Positions 8,790 to 17,169 are shown, numbered from the stretch's first letter. The stretch is 64,000 bases of DNA from JACVRW01 sp963827065 (GCA_963827065.1 CAWGZM010000006.1:124001-188000); one strand, 5' to 3'. Translations and numbers: made by a program. The notes: a model not told the origin generated them from the sequence alone.

Positions 8790-9167
8790 CTAGGCTCCTT
8801 CGGTTCGGGCGAGCCGCTGCTCGCGGTAGGGCTCGAGCTCGTCGAGCGGCATGACGAGCTTCTCGCGCGCGGACGGCGACAGCCGCTCCATCGTCCAGAC
8901 GGGCTCCCAGACGACCTTCACGTCAACCGTCTCGACGCCGTCGAACTGCTTGAGGCGCTCCGGGATGGCGCTCGACATGTTCGCGACGAACGGGCACCAG
9001 CCGGTGGTCGGCACGAGGTCGACGCTCACATGCCCCTCCTTCATGCGCACGTCCTCCACGACGCCCATGTCGACGATGCTGATGCCGCGGTCGGCGCAGC
9101 ACGGGTCGTAGACGTCCCGCAGTGCCTCCATGAGCTCGGCGCTGTCGGGCGCACGTGCCGCTGTCAT
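8790..9167 (-). CDS. DUF59/MIP18-family metal-sulfur cluster assembly protein
   Basis: A 125-residue protein of the DUF59 (PaaD/SufT-like) family. The N-terminal half has MEALRDVYDPCCADRG, then SIVDMGVVEDV, and the conserved TTGWCPF segment whose Cys is implicated in Fe-S or metal handling. The last 45 residues are a charged extension. It probably helps mature a metalloenzyme, perhaps the adjacent amidohydrolase or an enzyme elsewhere. The ATG at 9167 overlaps the FGE-like stop by four bases (ATGA). Confidence 0.85.
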   Translation of the reverse strand: MTAARAPDSAELMEALRDVYDPCCADRGISIVDMGVVEDVRMKEGHVSVDLVPTTGWCPFVANMSSAIPERLKQFDGVETVDVKVVWEPVWTMERLSPSAREKLVMPLDELEPYREQRLARTEGA

Positions 9168-9829
9168 GCCTCTCTCCTTCCGTCGAATGCAAGCCGGAAG
9201 CCGGTCGTCTCGGTGCCGCGGCGCGGGTCGGCGGCGAGGGCGCGCGACGCCCGCACCCCCCACTCGTGGTCGAGCCACGAGCCCCCGCGAACGACCCCCC
9301 AGCCCTCCGGCGTCCGGTCTGCCACCCACTCCCACACGTTGCCGACCTGCTGCTCCGCGCCGAACGGCCCGGCGCCGTCCGGGTGCGCCGTCACTGGCAC
9401 GGTCCAGCCCGAGCCGGACTCCACGCACGCGCAGCGGTCCGGGTCGAAGGCATCGCCCCAGGGCCACGTCCTCTGGTCCGGGCCGCGCGCGAGCGCCTCC
9501 CATTCGTCGCCGCTCGGGAGCCGCACGCGCGTGTCGAGTTTCTCCCCCGCCCAGGCGCAGAACGCCTCGGCGTCATCCAGGGAGAGGCCGGTGACGGGAT
9601 GGTCGGCGAGCGCCGGCGCCTCGAGCCGCGCAGCGAGACCGGCGTCCGCCGGGCGTCCCGTCGTGTCGAAGAAACGCAGCGCCTGCTCGTTCACGACGGG
9701 CCAGCAGCCGATCCGTACGGTGGCGAGAGCGACCGCGCGCTCCTCGCCCGGCTCCCCCAGGAGGTAGGTCCCCGCAGGCAGCTCGACGGACGCGTCGAGC
9801 CGCAACCCGGTCGCGAGCTCGGTGGCCAT
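9164..9829 (-). CDS. formylglycine-generating-enzyme-like (SUMF1) protein lacking the catalytic cysteines
   Basis: A 221-residue FGE-sulfatase domain. Hallmarks are WPVVNEQALRFFD near the start, LDDAEAFCAWAGEKL, RLPSGDEWEALARG, QVGNVWEWVADRT and the C-terminal WGVVRGGSW, then TGFRLAF. True FGE uses two cysteines shortly after the GGS(Y/W) motif (human Cys336 and Cys341). Here the segment reads GGSWLDHEWGVRASRA with no Cys, so copper-dependent Cys oxidation is unlikely. It may be a scaffold or a different oxidase or binding protein. It follows a sulfatase-like gene, 43 bases downstream, in the same orientation. ATG at 9829. Confidence 0.85.
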   Translation of the reverse strand: MATELATGLRLDASVELPAGTYLLGEPGEERAVALATVRIGCWPVVNEQALRFFDTTGRPADAGLAARLEAPALADHPVTGLSLDDAEAFCAWAGEKLDTRVRLPSGDEWEALARGPDQRTWPWGDAFDPDRCACVESGSGWTVPVTAHPDGAGPFGAEQQVGNVWEWVADRTPEGWGVVRGGSWLDHEWGVRASRALAADPRRGTETTGFRLAFDGRREA

Positions 9830-9872
9830 CGGCCCGCAAGCTACTCCCGCGGCGCGGCGCGTGCCACCAGGC

Positions 9873-11336
9873 TCAGATCGTGCCCGGGTAGTACGGGAGC
9901 GAGCCGCCGGCCCGCCGGCGCACGACCCCGAACAGCTCGCGCGCCTTGCCGGCGTTCGCTCCCGACAGGTCGCGTGTCTCGCGCCGGTCGCGGCGCGGGT
10001 CGAAGAGATGGAGGTCGCCGCCGCGGTTGTGGCCAAAGGCCTTCCAGCGCTCGGTGCGCACGAAGAAGCTGTTGCCGTAGCCGCCCCAGGCGTAGTCGCG
10101 CTCGGGCACCCGGCGGCCGTCGAAGAAGCGCGAGAGGTCGATCCCGTCCATCGCCCGGGGCACGTCCACGCCGGCCATCGACACGAGCGTCGGCGCGACG
10201 TCGTGGGTCGAGGCAAACCAGCGGCGCGTCTGCCCCGGCTTGCGGCGTTCGGGATCGACGACGATCAACGGCACGTGGATGAGCTCCGGGTGGAGGCGCG
10301 TCGAGATCTTCCCCGTGAGCCCGTGGTCGCCCAGGAAGAAGCCGTGATCCGACACGAGCACGATCGCCGTCTCGCGCTCGAGGCGCAGGTCGTGGAGGCG
10401 GTCGAGGAAGACACCGAGCCAGCGGTCGGTCATCGTCACCTCCGCCGCGTACAGGGCCTTCATGCGGTCGACGAGCACGAGGTCAGCGCCGCTCAGATAC
10501 CTCGACACGGGCGCGTAGTAGGGCCGGGCCGGCTCGGGGCCGCGGTAGTCGGGGTCGCCGTACATGTCGACGTAGCGGCGCGGCGGCGTCCACGGCTCGT
10601 GCGGCTCGAAGGTGTCGACGACGAGCGCGAACGGCTCACGTCCGCCCGCGGCGGAGCGCAGCACGTGGGCGGCGTCCTTGAAGACGCGGGCGGCGAACGA
10701 CTTCGTCTCGTCATGCGCGTAGCGCCCGTTCGCGAGGTAGCGGCGCACCCGGTCGCGCGTCTCGGCGTCCTCGATCGCGGGCGGCAGCCAATGGCGCAGC
10801 TCCGCTTCGGAGACGCCCGTCGAGATCCCCCCGTACTGGCCGCCGCGGCGCACGAAGCGGTCGAGGCTGCGCCGGTAGGCCGCCCAAGGCGGCGAGAAGC
10901 CGACGCCCGTGTTGTCGGTCACATAGGCGGTCCAGTAGCCGGCTTGCTTGAGGGTCGACGTGAAAGAGATCGCGGGGCTCTGAAGCGGGGCCCAGCCCGG
11001 CTCGCCGAGCAGGCCGGGATACGGATGCCAGCCGCGGAACGGAAACGTCCGCCGCCCGCTCAGGATCGAGCGCCGCGCCGGGATCGTCGGCATCGCCTCG
11101 GGGAAACAGCGCGTGAAGCTGAGCCCCTCCCGCGCGAGCGCATCGATGTTGGGCGTCCTGGCCCGCTTGCCGAACACGTGATCGGCGCGCAGCGTGTCGA
11201 CGATGATGAGGATGACGTTGGGGCCGTCGTGCGGGCGCCCACCCTGGCCCCGTGCGCCGGCCGGCAGCCCGGCGAGCGCGGCGCCGGCGGCGCCCGCCTG
11301 CCCGATGAAACGCCGCCTGGTGGTTCGCGCCGGCAT
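9873..11336 (-). CDS. Tat-exported sulfatase-like hydrolase with Thr at the nucleophile position
   Basis: A 487-residue alkaline-phosphatase-superfamily protein. Residues 1-30 form a twin-arginine signal (TRRRFIGQAG, then an Ala-rich stretch). Metal-binding segments are ILIIVDTLRADHV (Asp47) and VSDHGFFLGDHG. The position that is Cys or Ser in formylglycine sulfatases is Thr84 (PTIPARRSILSG). A Thr nucleophile is used by phosphodiesterase and LtaS-like members of the superfamily, so the enzyme may cleave phosphoesters rather than sulfate esters, or be a sulfatase subgroup with an unusual nucleophile. It is probably extracytoplasmic and is the first gene of the five-gene run. Confidence 0.85.
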   Translation of the reverse strand: MPARTTRRRFIGQAGAAGAALAGLPAGARGQGGRPHDGPNVILIIVDTLRADHVFGKRARTPNIDALAREGLSFTRCFPEAMPTIPARRSILSGRRTFPFRGWHPYPGLLGEPGWAPLQSPAISFTSTLKQAGYWTAYVTDNTGVGFSPPWAAYRRSLDRFVRRGGQYGGISTGVSEAELRHWLPPAIEDAETRDRVRRYLANGRYAHDETKSFAARVFKDAAHVLRSAAGGREPFALVVDTFEPHEPWTPPRRYVDMYGDPDYRGPEPARPYYAPVSRYLSGADLVLVDRMKALYAAEVTMTDRWLGVFLDRLHDLRLERETAIVLVSDHGFFLGDHGLTGKISTRLHPELIHVPLIVVDPERRKPGQTRRWFASTHDVAPTLVSMAGVDVPRAMDGIDLSRFFDGRRVPERDYAWGGYGNSFFVRTERWKAFGHNRGGDLHLFDPRRDRRETRDLSGANAGKARELFGVVRRRAGGSLPYYPGTI

Positions 11337-11360
11337 CGGCGGCAGCTTGCCAGAACACCC

Positions 11361-11386
11361 AGGGGCGCCCCGTGCGGGGCGCCCCT
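11361..11386 (-). terminator. strong hairpin after the collagen-like gene
   Basis: A perfect 11-bp stem (AGGGGCGCCCC with its complement) closed by a four-base loop lies 17 bases past the stop of the minus-strand gene at 11403. The tract that follows has few U residues (GGGTGTTCTGG), so termination may be of the GC-stem type common in Actinobacteria. Confidence 0.7.
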
Positions 11387-11402
11387 GTGCCGTTTCAGCT
11401 GA

Positions 11403-12038
11403 TCACTTGGCGACCGCGCACACCACCCACGGCCGGACGATCACGTCCGCAGCGCCGTCGTTGTAGCCCTGCACGAGCCAGCCGTTCGGCCGGATCGAGC
11501 CGGCCTCGTCGCCGGCGATCGGCTCGTAGCCGGGTGCGCCGCCCACGATCTGCGTCGGCTCGCTGACCGACACGATCACGTCGCGCTGCGCCTGCTCACC
11601 TGCGTCGGCCGCCGTGTGGAAGCCGCCGCCGAGGGCCGTCTTGCCGGCCGGGCACTTGACCCACGAGGTCTGCAGGCCTCCGTTGTTGTCCCACATCGTG
11701 TTGGAGTTGTCGCCCTCCGAGCCGTTCGTCCCGAGATCGCCGAGGTCGGTCGCCCCCGGGTACGGCCCGTCCGACTCGAGGCCGGTCAGGCCCGGGTCGC
11801 CCTTGGGGCCCTGGGGACCCGCCGGACCTGCGGGGCCCCGCGGACCCACCGGGCCGGGCTTGCCGTTGCCGTGGTGCTTCTTGATCTTCTCGCACACATC
11901 GCTGCGCAGGTCCTTGCAGCGAACCGTTCCGTCCGCGATGTCCTTGGACGTGATCAGCGAACCGGCGACGGCATAGCTGCCGCCGGCAACGAGCGAGAGC
12001 GCGAGCAGCGCTCCCGCGTAACGAAGTGACCTTGTCAC
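11403..12038 (-). CDS. secreted collagen-like (Gly-X-Y) protein
   Basis: A 211-residue protein. Residues 1-25 are a signal or membrane anchor (RYAGALLALSLVAGGSYAVA). Next come a Cys-containing linker (ITSKDIADGTVRCKDLR), about nine Gly-X-Y triplets (GKPGPVGPRGPAGPAGP and onward), and a 120-residue C-terminal domain ending VRPWVVCAVAK. Bacterial proteins of this shape form cell-surface triple helices with a globular head. The GTG at 12038 is chosen because AGGAGG (12043-12048) sits just upstream. The gene is monocistronic and followed by a strong hairpin. Confidence 0.8.
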   Translation of the reverse strand: MTRSLRYAGALLALSLVAGGSYAVAGSLITSKDIADGTVRCKDLRSDVCEKIKKHHGNGKPGPVGPRGPAGPAGPQGPKGDPGLTGLESDGPYPGATDLGDLGTNGSEGDNSNTMWDNNGGLQTSWVKCPAGKTALGGGFHTAADAGEQAQRDVIVSVSEPTQIVGGAPGYEPIAGDEAGSIRPNGWLVQGYNDGAADVIVRPWVVCAVAK

Positions 12039-12279
12039 CCTTCCTCCTGTTCTTGCGGCAGGGGAGAGGCAAAGGCGAGCTCCTCCCAAAGCCGCGGGAC
12101 GTTGCTCTTTTCTACACCGGCACCCCGGCGGATCCGCTCGCGCTGCGGTCAGCCGCCCAGATCGATGTCGCAGCACGATCGCGCCCGAGCATGCGCCGGT
12201 TCCCCTGGGTGCCGTTACTCTCCGTTGTTTGGCGGTCTCGAGAGGTTCAAAGGCATCGGCCGCGGGGTCCACGCCGCGT

Positions 12280-13455
12280 GTGACGTTCGAGGTAGAGCGC
12301 TTCGGCTGGGTCTCCGACGACCGGCTCGAGCTGGAAGGGCGCTGGTCCGGCCTGCGCGGCCACCGCTTCCTCAGGCCCACGCTCGACCTCCACGTCGACG
12401 GGCGCCATCGGCGCCTGCTCGCGCTGCTCGAGCACAAGCCCTGGGCGGCCGACGACGGCGAGGAATGGGTCGCTGCGTTCGGCTGGCAGGGCGAGCCCCT
12501 ACAGGTGGACGGCGCCGAGCTGGCCGTCGGGCCGGATCTCGCGATCGAACTGCCGCCGCCGTCCGGCGGGCGCCCGCCGTCGTCGGACGATTCCTCGCGC
12601 CCGTCCGCGGAGCTGCTCGCCGCGGGCCGCCCACGCGCCGAGATCGAGCTCGAGCTCTCTGCGGCCCGCGAGGAAGCCGAGCGCCTCGGTCGCGAGCTGG
12701 AGCGCCTGCAGACGACCCATGCGTCCCGCGTCGAGGAGCTTCAGAAGCGGATAAGTTCCGAGCGCGAGGAGGTCACCGACCTGAAGACGGAGCTCGAGGC
12801 CGCGCGTGCCGCGGCCGCGGCCGCCGAGGCGGAGAGCGCCGAGCGGCTCGCCAACCTCTCCAAGGAGCGCGACGCGGCCGTGGCCGCCAGCTCCGCGGCC
12901 CTGGCCGAGACGAAACGGATCGAAAGCGAGCGCGACGCCGTCCTGCGGGCACGCGCCGGGGTCGAGCAGGAGCGTGACGCCGCCGTGCGGGCGCGCGACT
13001 CCGCCCGCCAGGAGCGCAACGCCTGGATGTCCCGGGCGCGCACAGCTGTAGCCGAGACGACCTCGCAGGGCGGCGGGACGGTGCGGCGCCGCCCGGAGCG
13101 CCCGCGCGCCGCACCTGCGGAAGCAACCCAGCCAGCCGCGTCGCAGCCGGCCGAAGCAGCCGCGCCGGCCGAGCCACGGCCCACCGTGCGACGCGTTACG
13201 CCGCGGGCGGCCGAAGCGCCGGAGCCGGCCCGCACTGGGCTCGCGCGCCCCGGGGTCAGGACCGTCCGGATCGGCGCGGGCGCACGGGAGCCGGAGCTAG
13301 ACACAGCCGTGGAGGACGACAGTGCCCCCACCAACCTGCTCGGCGTCCCTTCCGGCGATCGGCCCCGCCGGCCCGTACCGCTCTGGGCCTCACGCCTGCT
13401 CGCCGCGCTCGCGCTGCTCGCCGCGCTCGCGGTGATCGTCCTGCTGCTCCTCTGA
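12280..13455 (+). CDS. coiled-coil protein with C-terminal membrane anchor, unknown function
   Basis: I do not recognise the family. The first 95 residues look like a beta-rich domain (FEVERFGWVSDDRLELEGRW). They are followed by a long heptad-rich coiled coil (about 130-270; repeated ERDAA/ESERDAV segments), a Pro/Ala/Arg-rich linker, and one terminal transmembrane helix (LLAALALLAALAVIVLLLL). The tail-anchor topology puts most of the protein in the cytoplasm. The start is uncertain: GTG 12280 is preferred, TTG 12229 would add 17 residues, and neither has a clear RBS. It is convergent with the RNase HI gene. Confidence 0.6.
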   Translation: MTFEVERFGWVSDDRLELEGRWSGLRGHRFLRPTLDLHVDGRHRRLLALLEHKPWAADDGEEWVAAFGWQGEPLQVDGAELAVGPDLAIELPPPSGGRPPSSDDSSRPSAELLAAGRPRAEIELELSAAREEAERLGRELERLQTTHASRVEELQKRISSEREEVTDLKTELEAARAAAAAAEAESAERLANLSKERDAAVAASSAALAETKRIESERDAVLRARAGVEQERDAAVRARDSARQERNAWMSRARTAVAETTSQGGGTVRRRPERPRAAPAEATQPAASQPAEAAAPAEPRPTVRRVTPRAAEAPEPARTGLARPGVRTVRIGAGAREPELDTAVEDDSAPTNLLGVPSGDRPRRPVPLWASRLLAALALLAALAVIVLLLL

Positions 13456-13473
13456 TCCGGCGCGGCAGCGAAC

Positions 13474-13878
13474 CTAGCCCAGCGCGCGGTCGAGGGCCTC
13501 GTTGACGAGCTCGTCCGCCCGTTCGTTGTGCTCGCGGCGCACCGGCCGCACGGCCCAGCTCTCGAAGTCGCGCAGCTCTCGCATCGCCTCGAGGTAGAGC
13601 GGCCGCAGCCCGGCGTGCTTGACCTTGTATTCGCCGCCGATCTGGCGCGCGACGAGCTCGGAGTCGTTCACGATCTCGACCTCGCTCGCGCCGAGCTCAC
13701 GGGCGAGCTGGATGCCCAGGAGCAGCGCGCGGTACTCCGCGACGTTGTTCGTGGCGGCGCCGATGAACTCGTTGCGCTCGCCGAGCTCGTCGCCGTCGGG
13801 CGAGGACGCCACGGCGGCGACGGCCGCCGGCCCGGGGTTCCCGCGCGCCCCGCCGTCGACATGGACGACGACCTTCAC
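13474..13878 (-). CDS. RNase HI-family protein
   Basis: A 134-residue RNase H fold. The acidic catalytic set is visible: Asp in VHVDGGARGNPG, Glu in NNVAEYRALLLG, Asp in IVNDSELVARQ and Asp in ERADELVNEAL. It should hydrolyse RNA in RNA-DNA hybrids. The GTG at 13878 overlaps the stop of the upstream zinc-ribbon gene by four bases (GTGA), so the pair is translationally coupled. An RNase HII is also present at 33.4 kb. Confidence 0.88.
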   Translation of the reverse strand: MKVVVHVDGGARGNPGPAAVAAVASSPDGDELGERNEFIGAATNNVAEYRALLLGIQLARELGASEVEIVNDSELVARQIGGEYKVKHAGLRPLYLEAMRELRDFESWAVRPVRREHNERADELVNEALDRALG

Positions 13879-14630
13879 TCGCCGGCGAGCGCCTCGCCCG
13901 CCACGACCCGGCCCTGGTCGTCGAGGGCGGCGTTCCAATCGCGCTGCGACTCGTCGATCTGGTCCATCTCGTCGCCCTTCTCGAGCATCTCGACTGGATC
14001 CGCCTCATCGCCGAGGTCCACGCGATAGCGATACCAGGAGAGCTCCCAGGCGACGAGCAGGGACACCGCGCTCGGCTGGGCGGGGTCCGGCTGCGCGCTC
14101 ACCCAGGCGGGCCCGAGCGTCCGCGCCAGGCCGGCGATCGTGCGCTGGTGGCCGGAGCCGTTGAAGAGCTCGAGCGCCCGATCCACCTTGGCCTCGGCTG
14201 TGGTGGGTACGGCGCGCACGTGGCGGGGGTCCTTCGGCCGAGTGCGCGGCCGCTCGCGTGGCTGCGGCGGAGGTTCGTCTGCGGCGCCGTGCTCACTCGG
14301 CTCTGCGCCCTCCGCGGACCCGTACATCGCCTCCTGCTCGGCCAGCGCCGGCTCGTCGCGCTCGATCCGCGCGGGCTCGGCCGGCCGGCGGCGGCGCAGC
14401 CGGCCCAGCATTCCTCCGGACTCGTTGCGCGGCGGCCGCGCAGGCATGTCGCCGGCGGCCGACTCACGGATCCAGCCGTGATGCCTCGCGCGCACCGCAC
14501 ACAGGTCGCAGACCTGATGGCGCTGCCCGCCGGGCGCGACATACCACTCGACCCTTTCCCCCTTGAGAATGGTCCGGCCGCAGACGTCGCAGTTGACGAC
14601 GTCGTGGACCGGCCTCAGCTCCTTCTTCAC
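13875..14630 (-). CDS. zinc-ribbon-containing protein, unknown function
   Basis: A 251-residue protein. The N-terminus has two CxxC knuckles (NCDVCGRTI and QVCDLCAVRA) that should bind zinc, then an Arg/Pro/Glu-rich low-complexity middle, and a helical C-terminal part with LELFNGSGHQRTIAGLARTLG and LVAWELSWYRYRVDLG. It may be an RNA- or DNA-associated factor, given its coupling to RNase HI (inference). The GTG at 14630 is the most upstream plausible start before the knuckles; the start is uncertain. Confidence 0.65.
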   Translation of the reverse strand: MKKELRPVHDVVNCDVCGRTILKGERVEWYVAPGGQRHQVCDLCAVRARHHGWIRESAAGDMPARPPRNESGGMLGRLRRRRPAEPARIERDEPALAEQEAMYGSAEGAEPSEHGAADEPPPQPRERPRTRPKDPRHVRAVPTTAEAKVDRALELFNGSGHQRTIAGLARTLGPAWVSAQPDPAQPSAVSLLVAWELSWYRYRVDLGDEADPVEMLEKGDEMDQIDESQRDWNAALDDQGRVVAGEALAGE

Positions 14631-14664
14631 GGGCTCGGATGATAGGAGGGCTGCCAGAGAGAGC

Positions 14665-16737
14665 TCAGGCCTTGACGGCCTCGCGCTCCTCCTGGGTCCG
14701 CTGCACCACCTGCTGCGCCACGTGGCTCGGCACCTCCTCGTAGCGCGCCAGGTCCATCGAGTACTCGCCCTGGCCACCCGTGATCGCACGCAGGTCGGGG
14801 GCATACTCGAGCAGCTCCGCCATCGGGACCTCCGCCTTCACCTCCGTCACGGCTCCGCGCGGCTCCATGCCGAGCGGGCGCCCGCGACGCGAGTTGAGGT
14901 CGCCGATCACGTCACCCACGTACTCCTCGGGCACCGCGACCGTGACCGTCATGATCGGCTCCATGAGCGTTGGCTGCGCGCTCTCCATCGCGTCCTTGAA
15001 CGCCATCGAGCCGGCGATCTTGAACGCCATCTCCGACGAGTCGACGGAGTGGTGCTGGCCGTCGAACACGGTCACGCGCACGCCGCGGACCGGGAAGCCG
15101 GCCACGGTGCCGGTCCGCATGGCCTCCTGGACGCCCTTCTCGACGGCGGGTATGAAGCCGCCGGGGATCACGCCGCCCTTGATCGCGTTGACGAACTCGA
15201 AGTCGCCTTCCGGAAACGGCGCGATCTCGATGTGGCAGTCCGCGAACTGGCCGCGCCCGCCCGTCTGCTTCTTGTAGCGCGCGTGCGCCTTCGCGCTGGA
15301 CCTGATCGCCTCGCGGTAGGGCACGTGCGGCGGGTGCAGCTCGACCTCGGCCCCGAAGCGCTCCTTCATCCGGTCGACGATCACCTCGACGTGGACCTGG
15401 GTGATGCCGGCCAGGATCTGCTCGCCGGTCTGCGTGTCGCGGTGGAAGTCGATCGTGGGGTCCTCCTCCTGCAGCCTGCGCAGGGCCTGCCCCATCTTCT
15501 CCTCGTCACCCTTGGCCTTCGCCTCGATCGCGAACGCCATCACCGGCCGCGGCATCTCCGGCAGGGCGAGCGGGATCTCGGCATCCTTCCCCGCGAGCAC
15601 GTCGCCCGCGTGCGTCTCCTTGAGCTTCGCGACGGCGCCGATGTCGCCGGGGCCGAACTCGTCGGCCTGCTCGTTCTCCTTCCCCTGCGGGACGAGCAGC
15701 TGGCCGATCCGCTCCTTGACGTGCGCGCGGCAGTTGAAGACCTGGCTGTCGTGCTTGAGGACGCCCTGATAGACGCGGAAGAGATTGACGCGCCCGGCGT
15801 AGGGGTCGGCCAGCGTCTTGAAGACGAACGCGACCATTTCCTTTGTCTCGTCTGGCTCGAGCGACACGCCGTCGAGCTCGACGGCTCCGCGCTTTGCGGG
15901 CGAGGGCAGGTCCTCGACGAACGCATCCAGGAGGCGGTTGATGCCGAGGTTGCGGGTCGCCGCGCCGCAGGTGACTGGGAAGACCTTGCCCTCGGTGACG
16001 CCGGTCTTGAGCGCCGAGACCGTCTCGTCGTGGGAGATCTCCTCACCCTCGAGGTAGCGCTCCATCAGCGCGTCCGAGACCTCGGCGACCTCGTCCATCA
16101 GCTTCTCGCGGTACTCCTCCGCCTGCGCGCGCAGGTCCTCGGGTATCTCGATCTCCTCGCAGTTGTCGCGCCCCGCGCCGTCGTAGCGGTAGGCCTTCAT
16201 GTCGATCAGGTCGATCACGCCCTCGAGCTCGTGCTCTTGGCCGATCGGGATCTCGGTGGCCACGACGTGCGGGCCGAAAGCTTCCTTGAGCGACTCGAGC
16301 GAGCGGAAGAAGTCGGCGCGCTCGCGGTCGAGCATGTTCACGAAGACGATGCGCGCGAGGCCGAGCTCGGAGGCTCGCTCCCAGAGGCGGCTCGTCGAGA
16401 CCTCGACGCCCATCACGCCGTTGACGACGAACACCGCGCCCTCGACGACGCGCAGCGCCGCGAGCGCGTCTGCGACGAAGCTGGGCTCGCCCGGCGTGTC
16501 GATCAGGTTGATCTTGCGGTCATCCCAGCGAAACGACGAGAGGCCGGCCGAGATCGACATCTCGCGCGCCTTCTCGTCGGCCGCCGAGTCGGAGACCGTC
16601 GTCCCGTCTGCCACCGAGCCAAGGCGGTTGATCGAACCCGCGCTGAACAGGAGCGCCTCGTTCACGGACGTCTTCCCGCTGCCCCGGTGGCCCACCAAGG
16701 CCACGTTGCGGATCCTCTTCGGCGATTCGTGCGCCAT
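14665..16737 (-). CDS. EF-G-like translational GTPase (fusA paralogue)
   Basis: A 690-residue protein with all EF-G domains: G domain (1-270), domain II, domain III, domain IV and domain V (MTVTVAVPEEYVGDVIGDLN). The P-loop is GHRGSGKT at 16-23. Departures from canonical EF-G are DTPGE at 80-84 (usual DTPGH, so the catalytic His is Glu) and NMLD at 134-137 instead of NKxD. Such EF-G-like proteins are separate from the housekeeping fusA and their role is unclear. The ATG is supported by GGAAGGAGAG just upstream. It lies downstream of the STAS gene in the same direction, separated by a GC hairpin. Confidence 0.9.
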   Translation of the reverse strand: MAHESPKRIRNVALVGHRGSGKTSVNEALLFSAGSINRLGSVADGTTVSDSAADEKAREMSISAGLSSFRWDDRKINLIDTPGEPSFVADALAALRVVEGAVFVVNGVMGVEVSTSRLWERASELGLARIVFVNMLDRERADFFRSLESLKEAFGPHVVATEIPIGQEHELEGVIDLIDMKAYRYDGAGRDNCEEIEIPEDLRAQAEEYREKLMDEVAEVSDALMERYLEGEEISHDETVSALKTGVTEGKVFPVTCGAATRNLGINRLLDAFVEDLPSPAKRGAVELDGVSLEPDETKEMVAFVFKTLADPYAGRVNLFRVYQGVLKHDSQVFNCRAHVKERIGQLLVPQGKENEQADEFGPGDIGAVAKLKETHAGDVLAGKDAEIPLALPEMPRPVMAFAIEAKAKGDEEKMGQALRRLQEEDPTIDFHRDTQTGEQILAGITQVHVEVIVDRMKERFGAEVELHPPHVPYREAIRSSAKAHARYKKQTGGRGQFADCHIEIAPFPEGDFEFVNAIKGGVIPGGFIPAVEKGVQEAMRTGTVAGFPVRGVRVTVFDGQHHSVDSSEMAFKIAGSMAFKDAMESAQPTLMEPIMTVTVAVPEEYVGDVIGDLNSRRGRPLGMEPRGAVTEVKAEVPMAELLEYAPDLRAITGGQGEYSMDLARYEEVPSHVAQQVVQRTQEEREAVKA

Positions 16738-16761
16738 GACTCTCCTTCCGCTCGATTCCAT

Positions 16762-16781
16762 CCGGGGGCTCGCGCCCCCGG
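16762..16781 (-). terminator. GC hairpin with GCGA loop between STAS and EF-G-like genes
   Basis: A perfect 8-bp stem (CCGGGGGC/GCCCCCGG) with a GNRA tetraloop on the minus strand. It lies 25 bases before the EF-G-like ATG and just upstream of its ribosome-binding site, and 43 bases after the STAS stop. With no U tract it could terminate or attenuate the regulatory operon, or act as a 5' leader structure. Confidence 0.45.
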
Positions 16782-16824
16782 TCCCCCGCGGCACCTGGCC
16801 GGCCGGGGTAGGTACGTGCTGAGC

Positions 16825-17169
16825 CTACTGCGCGACGGCCGCGTCCACCGTCTCGTGGATAGGCGCCGCGGTCGCGACCTCGGTCAGCTCGAGAACGCGG
16901 ATCAGCGGCGAACCCTGGGGCACGACGATGCGAAGGTCCTGGCGGCGCCGGCGCAGCCTGCGGGCGAGGTCGAAGATCACCTCGATGGCGGCGGAATCGA
17001 GGTAGCGGCACTCGTTCAGGTCGATCACGAGCCCCAGCGCGTCATTCGGCACGGAGTCGAGCAGCTGGTCGCGGACGTGGGTCGCGTTCGTCATGTCGAC
17101 CTCGCCGGTCACGTGCGCCACAAGCGTGCCACTGAGGCGCTCGACCGCGATCTCTGCCGGCGAGGTCAC
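16825..17169 (-). CDS. STAS-domain anti-sigma-factor antagonist
   Basis: A 114-residue SpoIIAA/RsbV-like STAS domain. The conserved phosphorylatable Ser sits in ECRYLDSAAIEVIFDL near residue 54. These antagonists bind anti-sigma kinases when unphosphorylated and release the sigma factor. The ATG overlaps the stop of the PP2C/kinase gene by four bases, so the antagonist is made together with an enzyme that has both phosphatase and kinase-like domains. Confidence 0.9.
   Translation of the reverse strand: MTSPAEIAVERLSGTLVAHVTGEVDMTNATHVRDQLLDSVPNDALGLVIDLNECRYLDSAAIEVIFDLARRLRRRRQDLRIVVPQGSPLIRVLELTEVATAAPIHETVDAAVAQ

Noticed and set aside
10900..11150. Formylglycine-modified sulfatase
   Set aside because: The motif has Thr, not Cys or Ser, at the modified position, so the usual modification cannot occur.
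9822..11402. A 526-codon plus-strand frame antisense to the sulfatase-like gene
   Set aside because: Shadow of a gene with Tat signal and metal-binding motifs on the minus strand.
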